Part shown: piece by piece, positions 27,615 to 32,909 of the stretch
Layout of the letters: each line of letters begins with the position of its first letter
Numbering within the stretch: position 1 is the first letter of the stretch
Assembly: GCF_005937185.1 (NCBI RefSeq)
Contig: NZ_VCNI01000001.1
Coordinates: 802,657-866,656 of the forward strand
DNA length: 64,000 nucleotides
Direction of reading: 5' to 3'
DNA from: Flagellimonas algicola
GTDB taxonomy: Bacteria; Bacteroidota; Bacteroidia; Flavobacteriales; Flavobacteriaceae
Made by a program: the position numbers and the translations under genes
Notes under the pieces: model-generated
The model's input: the letters and a program-made list of their open reading frames with translations, nothing else
What the model was told of the DNA's origin: nothing
The model's database searches: none

Positions 27615-27634
27615 ATTATTTATGATTAAATAAT
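27615..27634. promoter_or_regulatory. Inverted repeat, probable LysR binding site
   Basis: ATTATTTA, four bases, TAAATAAT: a perfect 8-base inverted repeat containing T-N11-A, the LysR box pattern. It lies just upstream of the regulator's start and about 65 bases upstream of the DUF1338 ATG. A near -7 element for that gene, TAATTTTA, is at 27660-27667. Confidence 0.55.
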
Positions 27635-27697
27635 TATTGTTAACTATTAAAAGTACAATTAATTTTACGTCCAGTAAATCTTTCAATATAGCTAAAT

Positions 27698-28609
27698 ATG
27701 ATTTCTACAGAACAAACCCCCTTGGACTCAATAATGGAAGCACTCTTTACCCCCTATAAAAAGCGTGTAGCGGATGTGGACAAAATTATCTCTGCCATGA
27801 TTCAAAACAAGCTTATCGCAAATGAAGAGGCTATAGTAAATGATCATATTGCTTTTCGAACCTTGGGCGTGCCCAACTTGGGTATTGCTTCCTTTGAAAA
27901 AATATTCCTGCACCATGGGTACAAACGGATGGAGCCTTACCATTTTCCAGAGAAAAAACTGGACGCCTATTGGTATGCCCCGCTGGAAGAAAGACTACCT
28001 CGAATATTCATTAGTGAATTGCGCGTTCAGGATCTGTCCGAACAAGCTCAAGGCATTATTAGAAAATACACGGGACAAGTTACCTCAGACCCAGTAGACC
28101 ATTTGAATCTGAACGATCTTACTGCTGTTGGGGAGTTCTTCCACAAACCCTTAGGGTCATTGCCAACCTTAGCAGACTATAAACTTCTTCTAGAAGAAAG
28201 CGAATATGCCGCCTGGGTCATTTATAACCGGTATTACCTGAACCATTACACGATTAGTGTACATGAACTTCCTGAAGCATACTCCTCTTTGGAAAACTTC
28301 AATAATTTTTTGGAATCCATAGGGGTTGTATTGAACACTGCCGGGGGAAAACTCAAAGAAAGTAATGATGGTCTGTTGAGACAAAGCAGTTCTGTAGCCC
28401 AAATGGTGGATGCTGAATTCGCCAATGGGGAAAAAACCAAAATAGCCGGGAGTTATGTTGAATTTGCAGAACGCCTTCCCCTACCAGAATTTCAAACTTT
28501 AGCTAAGGAACAATTATCCCGCAACCATCGCAGGGAGGGATTTGAGGCTGCAAACGCAGATAAAATCTTTGAGAGCACCTACACTGAGCAAACCGCTAAA
28601 ATAATCTAG
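27698..28609 (+). CDS. 2-oxoadipate dioxygenase/decarboxylase-like protein (DUF1338)
   Basis: A 303-aa DUF1338 protein. The characterised family member HglS is a metal-dependent enzyme that converts 2-oxoadipate to D-2-hydroxyglutarate in D-lysine breakdown. Candidate metal ligands are H50 in VNDHIAFRT, H183 or H189 in NHYTISVHE, and E255 in GSYVEFAER, in the order expected for the vicinal-oxygen-chelate-like fold. It is shorter than proteobacterial HglS but similar to Bacteroidota and plant forms. It is divergent from the LysR gene. The D-2-hydroxyglutarate product could be oxidised by an enzyme like the FAD/Fe-S oxidoreductase at 13-16 kb; that link is speculation. Confidence 0.85.
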   Translation: MISTEQTPLDSIMEALFTPYKKRVADVDKIISAMIQNKLIANEEAIVNDHIAFRTLGVPNLGIASFEKIFLHHGYKRMEPYHFPEKKLDAYWYAPLEERLPRIFISELRVQDLSEQAQGIIRKYTGQVTSDPVDHLNLNDLTAVGEFFHKPLGSLPTLADYKLLLEESEYAAWVIYNRYYLNHYTISVHELPEAYSSLENFNNFLESIGVVLNTAGGKLKESNDGLLRQSSSVAQMVDAEFANGEKTKIAGSYVEFAERLPLPEFQTLAKEQLSRNHRREGFEAANADKIFESTYTEQTAKII

Positions 28610-28692
28610 TAAAATTCTTCAAAAAAACTAACCCAAACTGACCAAAATCATAGGATGGTTTTGAGGCCGTGACTAATTTCGTCTTCAAAAAA

Positions 28693-29145
28693 ATGAAGAT
28701 GGTCTTTTTTACTAAATCCGCAATTTGGCTAAGTTTCTTGTTGTTGTCTACCGTTCTGTTCGGACAAAAAGGAATGGGGGATGCTAAGGGTTTGTCCCAA
28801 CTGGATTCATTGCCAAATTTGTCGGTCATTGAGGGTGTTATAAAAAGTGTAAGCACTGGACCATGTGAGCTTAGTACAGGTAATTCAGCTTCTGGAACCC
28901 ATATTTGGGTGCTATCCAATGATGAATTGTACAATGTTCATCTTGGGCCCACCGCTCGAATCAAGAATTTTGTTCGCAAAAAAACGGGGCAACCTTTGAC
29001 AGCTACCGTTTTTAGAACCCGTAAACTTCCTAAGAATCACTACATCGCCCAGAAAATCAAAATCAATGGAAGTGAATTAGTGTTACGCGATGGGTATCTC
29101 AAACCCTTTTGGGCTAACAAGAAATGTAGGGCTATTTGGAAGTAA
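28693..29145 (+). CDS. Secreted protein of unknown function
   Basis: A 150-aa protein from the ATG at 28693 with a hydrophobic signal (WLSFLLLSTVLFGQK). A GTG at 28669 or the ATG at 28699 are alternatives. The mature domain is small and beta-rich: SVIEGVIKSVSTGPCELSTG, then GTHIWVLSNDELYNVHLGP, then a basic KKTGQPLTATVFRTRKLPKN stretch. This reads like an OB-fold or DNA-binding-like barrel, but I do not recognise a family. A strong terminator follows. It stands alone between the DUF1338 gene and the S24 repressor. Confidence 0.7.
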   Translation: MKMVFFTKSAIWLSFLLLSTVLFGQKGMGDAKGLSQLDSLPNLSVIEGVIKSVSTGPCELSTGNSASGTHIWVLSNDELYNVHLGPTARIKNFVRKKTGQPLTATVFRTRKLPKNHYIAQKIKINGSELVLRDGYLKPFWANKKCRAIWK

Positions 29146-29166
29146 ATCCCTTAAGGGATGGAACTG

Positions 29167-29199
29167 GGAGGCGTCTTTTTGGGCGCCTCCTAATTTTTT
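29167..29199 (+). terminator. Intrinsic terminator
   Basis: GGAGGCG (29167-29173) pairs with CGCCTCC (29184-29190), ten-base loop, followed by AA-less T-rich tract to 29199. It overlaps the stop codon of the convergent repressor gene. Confidence 0.8.
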
Positions 29200-29951
29200 A
29201 CCTGGCCCACCTGCTGTTTCAATTCTTCCATAGACTGTTGCAACTGACGCAGCAGTCCCGTTTCTGTGGTGGCATCCAGATTAAAGGTCAACTTGCTACT
29301 TACCTCCCAAATTTCCTGTATCTGAAAAGGCTTTATTTCGTAGGGAGGGTAGGTTTCATTAAGGGATACCAAAGTGATATTGTTGGAATTGGGTCGTCTT
29401 TCAATCTTCTTGACCAATACGGCATCTTGGAGCACAACCACATACATTTTGTTGGCGCTCACATGGTCTATATGCTCAATGGCCCTGGCCAATACCCAAT
29501 CGTTTGGCCGTAAATTGGGCAACATACTGTCTCCTTCAACCTGAAACCCTCTATACGTAGCGTTCCTAAACTCGGGAATAGGCATGTCAAAAGCAGGCAA
29601 TTGCCTGTACCAACTTGTATCTGCAATATTTTGGGGATAACCCGCTGCGGCTTTGGCGTTGACCAATACCATATTCTCCTGTTCCTCACTATTGACCGTG
29701 ACCACTTTTGGAATAACACTGGTTCTTGAAGTTTCCAAATGTCTGTCTTCGCTTTCCCCAAACAACCATAAAGGATTTATATTGAACTGACGTAAAAGTT
29801 CAACTACCACTTTTCCAGACAATTTGGTTCGACCCCGTTCAATGTCCGCAGTGGTATTGGATATACCCAAAAGCTTGGCAAACTCTGCTTGGGTATGCCC
29901 CAAATCCCTTCTAATATCAATAAATCGCTTAAGTGTCAGCTCGTTTTCCAT
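29190..29951 (-). CDS. XRE-family S24 (LexA/CI-like) repressor
   Basis: A 253-aa repressor. Residues ~5-60 form an XRE helix-turn-helix (HTQAEFAKLLGISNTTADIERG). The C-terminal half is a peptidase S24 domain with catalytic S142 in VEGDSMLP, a lysine at 181-182 in VLVKK, and an Ala-Gly autocleavage-type site at 103-104 (AAAGYP). A short coiled coil (LLRQLQQSMEELKQQ) ends the chain. RecA-stimulated self-cleavage upon DNA damage is expected from the family. The divergent neighbours are DNA-repair genes, and the intergenic region carries three matching operators, one between the repressor's own promoter elements. The -7 element ends only 5 bases from the ATG, so its mRNA may be leaderless. Confidence 0.92.
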   Translation of the reverse strand: MENELTLKRFIDIRRDLGHTQAEFAKLLGISNTTADIERGRTKLSGKVVVELLRQFNINPLWLFGESEDRHLETSRTSVIPKVVTVNSEEQENMVLVNAKAAAGYPQNIADTSWYRQLPAFDMPIPEFRNATYRGFQVEGDSMLPNLRPNDWVLARAIEHIDHVSANKMYVVVLQDAVLVKKIERRPNSNNITLVSLNETYPPYEIKPFQIQEIWEVSSKLTFNLDATTETGLLRQLQQSMEELKQQVGQVKN

Positions 29952-29955
29952 ACCT

Positions 29956-29985
29956 CAAATATATAGAATTTGGATTATTTCCAAA
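29956..29985 (-). promoter_or_regulatory. Promoter of the S24 repressor gene
   Basis: The minus strand shows TTTG (29985-29982), 18 bases, then TATATTTG (29963-29956). Both elements are exact and the spacing equals the aroC and symporter promoters. The predicted transcription start falls on or next to the ATG (29951-29949). Confidence 0.68.
29969..29985. promoter_or_regulatory. Repressor operator O1
   Basis: TTTGGA-TTATT-TCCAAA, a perfect 6-base inverted repeat with a five-base spacer. It covers the -33 element and the spacer of the repressor's own promoter, which would give autorepression. Confidence 0.65.
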
Positions 29986-29991
29986 AAAATA

Positions 29992-30008
29992 TTTGGACTA
30001 TTTCCATA
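29992..30008. promoter_or_regulatory. Repressor operator O2
   Basis: TTTGGA-CTATT-TCCATA, same arm and spacer pattern as O1 with one arm mismatch. It starts 23 bases after the O1 start. Confidence 0.6.
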
Positions 30009-30009
30009 T

Positions 30010-30026
30010 TTAGGAATAATTCCATA
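30010..30026. promoter_or_regulatory. Repressor operator O3
   Basis: TTAGGA-ATAAT-TCCATA, third copy of the pattern, 18 bases after the O2 start. It abuts the -7 element of the divergent repair genes. A further half-site TTTGGA lies at 30029-30034. Confidence 0.55.
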
Positions 30027-30032
30027 ATTTTG
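30025..30032 (+). promoter_or_regulatory. -7 element of the DUF4130-AlkD genes
   Basis: TAATTTTG, a full TAnnTTTG match 24 bases upstream of the ATG at 30056, overlapping operator O3. No TTTG lies at N18, so activity may be modest or need another factor. Confidence 0.5.
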
Positions 30033-30055
30033 GACAAATTACAAGATGTAATATC

Positions 30056-30655
30056 ATGGGATCAAGTAAAACAATCATCTACGACAGTACTTTTAATGGC
30101 TTTTTAACCTTAATATTTAAAGCTTTTGAACACAAATGGCCTATTATCAATATTCAAAAACAAGGCGCTGGGGCCAGTGAACTTTTTGCCAACACCACCT
30201 ATGTCAAAACGGATGTTGCCTTGGCCAAAAAGGTTTGGTCAGGTGTTAATCAAAAGAATCATACCGCTGTAAAAAGAATATACTATGCATTTCTAAGTGA
30301 ACAATCCCATATTGAAATCTTACTGTATCACTATATTCAATCCATAATGGGAATCGTTTCACCGGAAGTTGATATCAATGATATTATAAACACCCTAAAC
30401 ATCCAGTCCAACAAGGTTGCTCGGGAAAAAGGCCGGATGGAAGCTTTTGTGCAGTTCCAGCTCTCCCAAGAAACTGGGGCGGCCCATATCAAACCCAAAT
30501 ACAACGTATTGCCCCTATTGTCCAAACATCTACGGCAAACCTACAAGGGAAGGGACTGGCAAGTCTTTGACGATAAAAGAAAGTACGGTATTAGATTCAG
30601 TACTTTGGGCTTGGAATTAATTTCGAATACTACAGAAGTCCGGGCTGCAGTTTAA
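30056..30655 (+). CDS. DUF4130 (TIGR03915-like) DNA metabolism/repair protein
   Basis: A 199-aa protein matching the TIGR03915/DUF4130 family by several blocks: IIYDSTFNGFLTLIFKAFE at the N-terminus, TDVALAKKVWSGV, IYYAFLSEQSHIEILLYHYI mid-protein, and YNVLPLLSKHLRQTYKGRDW near the C-terminus. The family is tied by gene neighbourhood to a radical-SAM partner (TIGR03916) and is thought to act in DNA repair or modification; its activity is not established. Here the partner is absent from the adjacent genes. The usual C-terminal extension is missing and the EAHRF-like block is altered (REKGRMEAFVQF). It is divergent from the S24 repressor and followed by an AlkD-like gene. Confidence 0.75.
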   Translation: MGSSKTIIYDSTFNGFLTLIFKAFEHKWPIINIQKQGAGASELFANTTYVKTDVALAKKVWSGVNQKNHTAVKRIYYAFLSEQSHIEILLYHYIQSIMGIVSPEVDINDIINTLNIQSNKVAREKGRMEAFVQFQLSQETGAAHIKPKYNVLPLLSKHLRQTYKGRDWQVFDDKRKYGIRFSTLGLELISNTTEVRAAV

Positions 30656-30690
30656 TTTTGAAAACTATCTTTAAACTTTCCGAAGCGAAC

Positions 30691-31467
30691 ATGGCTTATA
30701 AACAACTTAAACTATGGTTCGATACAGATTTGGCCGAACTCCTTGCGGGCAAACTCCTTGCAAATGGTGTGGATTTCGATAAGGTTTCCTTTGTCAATTC
30801 AGTGGCTGAAAAATTGGCCTACCTCGAACTAAAAGATCGTGTGGAATTAATGGCGGATGCGCTTCACACCCATTTGCCGAATGACTATCCCACCACAGCC
30901 TCCCACTTGATGAATATCCTTGGCCCCAAAAATGAAAAAGAAACAGGGATGTTCAAGGAGTTTTATTGGGTGATGCCCATTGCCAAATATGTAGAGAAGT
31001 ATGGACTGGGCCATTTTGACACTTCCATGTCCGCAATTCGGGAAATTACACAACGGAATACCGGAGAATATACCATTAGACCCTATTTGGAAAAATTCCC
31101 GGAACAAACCTTGGAAGTTATGCTGTCCTGGTCCAAGGACAATAATAAACATGTACGCCGATTAAGTAGCGAAGGTGTGCGCCCAAGATTGCCCTGGGCC
31201 AGTAAATTAGATCAGTTCATTCAAGACCCAAGTCCAATTTTCCTCATTTTGGACAACCTGAAGGATGATTCCAGTAAATACGTGCAAAAGTCCGTAGCCA
31301 ACTGCATCAACGATGTTTTAAAGGACAATCCTGAAGTTGGTAAAGCCTGGGTAGAAAACTGGATTCCCAATGCAACGCCACAGCGCAAGTGGATTATAAA
31401 GCACGCCATGCGTTATTTAATAAAGAAAGATGATCAATGGGCAAAACGGATTCTGACGCAACAGTAA
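30691..31467 (+). CDS. DNA alkylation repair protein, AlkD-like HEAT repeat glycosylase family
   Basis: A 258-aa all-helical protein, from the ATG at 30691; an in-frame TTG at 30658 (269 aa) directly follows the previous stop and is an alternative. The repeats resemble AlkD/DNA-alkylation-repair HEAT proteins: EFYWVMPIAKYVEKYG, then WSKDNNKHVRRLSSEGVRPRLPWA, then DSSKYVQKSVANCINDVLKDNP. The VRRLSSEGVRPRLPW segment is a family hallmark. AlkD removes 3- and 7-methylpurines from DNA without base flipping. It sits immediately after the DUF4130 gene and would be under the same S24-controlled promoter. Confidence 0.88.
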   Translation: MAYKQLKLWFDTDLAELLAGKLLANGVDFDKVSFVNSVAEKLAYLELKDRVELMADALHTHLPNDYPTTASHLMNILGPKNEKETGMFKEFYWVMPIAKYVEKYGLGHFDTSMSAIREITQRNTGEYTIRPYLEKFPEQTLEVMLSWSKDNNKHVRRLSSEGVRPRLPWASKLDQFIQDPSPIFLILDNLKDDSSKYVQKSVANCINDVLKDNPEVGKAWVENWIPNATPQRKWIIKHAMRYLIKKDDQWAKRILTQQ

Positions 31468-31692
31468 ATAGGAATCAGTTTTTATGAAAAGAATAAACCA
31501 AAATCCCACAGTCTAGTTAGGACCCAATTCCCAAATGATTCCGAAATTTTACAAAAGGAAGAGCATAAATTGCTATTTTTGGTTTTTTACCTCCTCCCGC
31601 ATTTCTTGGATGAAATGCAACTATTCAACCTCATTTTATTCAAAACAATACTATTAAGCCCAGCCAAATAGCGGGCCAAAAAAGTCACGCCT
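31468..31692. other. Intergenic stretch without an assigned gene
   Basis: These 225 bases hold no supported gene. A TATTTTTG at 31574-31581 matches the -7 consensus but lies 112 bases before the next start and lacks a TTTG partner. No hairpin terminator and no copy of the upstream S24 operator pattern was seen. Confidence 0.5.
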
Positions 31693-32205
31693 ATGAAATA
31701 TATGTGGATTGCCCTGCTTCTAATTATCGCTAAAGCCCATGCTCAAGACAATGGAATCTATTCCATAAAAGAGTACTACTATGACCTAAAAGAACAAATG
31801 GATACGGCCAGGGAAAATGAAAACCCAAGCTTTTATGTTGTGCTTTCGGAAGAAAATGTACTTCGGAAAACAATGCCGGCTGTAGGTAGCTACCATGGTT
31901 TTACAGAAAAATGGTTTCTCACGGTTGAAAATTTAAATGATGGTCCAAAATATGGAACTGATGGTGTTCTAGTCTATGAAAAACGTGATTTTGATATCGA
32001 CACAAGAAATGAAGTAAATGAGTTCATCTACAAAAACGGTGCGTTGATTTTTTGTTTCATAAAAACGGAAGGCAATGAGTACCGTTATTATTTTAAACAG
32101 AATAATCTAATCCATTTCGTTGAAAAAAGAACGGAAGATTCCAATTTTAGCCCCTATAGGAAAGAAGATTGGAGATCTTTGCTGAAGCGCTCAAAACATC
32201 CCTAA
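31693..32205 (+). CDS. Secreted protein of unknown function
   Basis: A 170-aa protein with a signal peptide (MKYMWIALLLIIAKAHAQ). The mature part is rich in Tyr, Glu and Lys and appears to be alternating strands (KWFLTVENL, GVLVYEKRDFDIDT, ALIFCFIKTEGNEYRYYF). I do not recognise a family. It ends in a basic tail (RSLLKRSKHP). It converges on the Tudor-like gene, 71 bases away, with no clear hairpin between. Codon use looks like its neighbours. Confidence 0.7.
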   Translation: MKYMWIALLLIIAKAHAQDNGIYSIKEYYYDLKEQMDTARENENPSFYVVLSEENVLRKTMPAVGSYHGFTEKWFLTVENLNDGPKYGTDGVLVYEKRDFDIDTRNEVNEFIYKNGALIFCFIKTEGNEYRYYFKQNNLIHFVEKRTEDSNFSPYRKEDWRSLLKRSKHP

Positions 32206-32276
32206 ATAATCTGGATATCGAGCGTCACTACTACAATTTGAAAAAACCTCGCCCATTGCATTGGAAGCATATCTCC

Positions 32277-32804
32277 TTAAGACTTACCCCGATCACCGAT
32301 AAATTGATCACTCTTATTTTTGAACAATACGTTAAAAGTGGTCAGGCTTCCATAAATACGGGTGATATATTGTTGCAAATCTACTTTTTCCTGATCATCA
32401 AGATTTTTACTACTATTGATTTTCTGCTCCATAACCCTGATACGGTCACGTACCATCACAATCTTATGAAAGAACGTATCAATGGGCATTTCCTTGTTGG
32501 CCAAATCATCTCCAGGTTCCAAAACCAATTTCCCACCACGCCATTTATCTGCAATGGCAACTTTTTCAGTCGTATCACTCCATTTTTTAAGGATGGACAC
32601 CAAGGAACTTTCCACATCAAAAAAGCTAACGGTATCCACTTCATCAGAAACTCCTTCAATTACATCAAAGTCAGAATCAATATCAATGGTTTCCAAACCA
32701 TTTTCCAAAAATGTGACCCAATAGTGTTGGGAAGATACATTGGTCACCACCCCTTTACCGTACTCAGGATGGTTAATACGAGAGCCTATGCCCAGTAGTT
32801 TCAT
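32277..32804 (-). CDS. Small protein with PcrA/CarD-like Tudor-type N-terminal domain
   Basis: A 175-aa protein from the ATG at 32804, where the recognisable domain begins; upstream in-frame codons have no similarity. Residues 1-50 (GIGSRINHPEYGKGVVTNV then HYWVTFLENGLETID) closely resemble the C-terminal Tudor-like domain of the PcrA/UvrD protein encoded in this window (GCLVNHTRFGRGKVIKI then AEIQFEKGDIKKL). In PcrA that domain contacts RNA polymerase. The rest is helical with an acidic middle and a possible coiled coil (VMVRDRIRVMEQKINSSKN). It is divergent from uvrA with 105 bases between starts. A role bridging transcription and repair is inference; the biochemical function is unknown. 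Confidence 0.75.
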   Translation of the reverse strand: MKLLGIGSRINHPEYGKGVVTNVSSQHYWVTFLENGLETIDIDSDFDVIEGVSDEVDTVSFFDVESSLVSILKKWSDTTEKVAIADKWRGGKLVLEPGDDLANKEMPIDTFFHKIVMVRDRIRVMEQKINSSKNLDDQEKVDLQQYITRIYGSLTTFNVLFKNKSDQFIGDRGKS

Positions 32805-32824
32805 TTGTGTCAATTTAAAGAACT

Positions 32825-32832
32825 CAAAAATA
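32825..32832 (-). promoter_or_regulatory. -7 element for the Tudor-like gene
   Basis: The minus strand reads TATTTTTG, a full TAnnTTTG match, 20 bases upstream of the ATG at 32804. The divergent uvrA gene has a near match, TATTTTAG, at 32891-32898. Confidence 0.42.
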
Positions 32833-32909
32833 AGCCATCCATTGTCAATAACGAAACTGGAACACGCTTCCTTTTTAAGTATCAAAACCTTATTTTAGCA
32901 AATTGTGCT

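Noticed and set aside
29190..29951. Possible prophage CI repressor
   Set aside because: No integrase, attachment site, structural or lysis genes nearby; the divergent genes are repair genes.
32169..32798. Plus-strand open frame of about 209 codons
   Set aside because: It lies opposite the Tudor-like gene, whose N-terminus has clear domain similarity and a -7 element; the plus frame has no recognisable domain.
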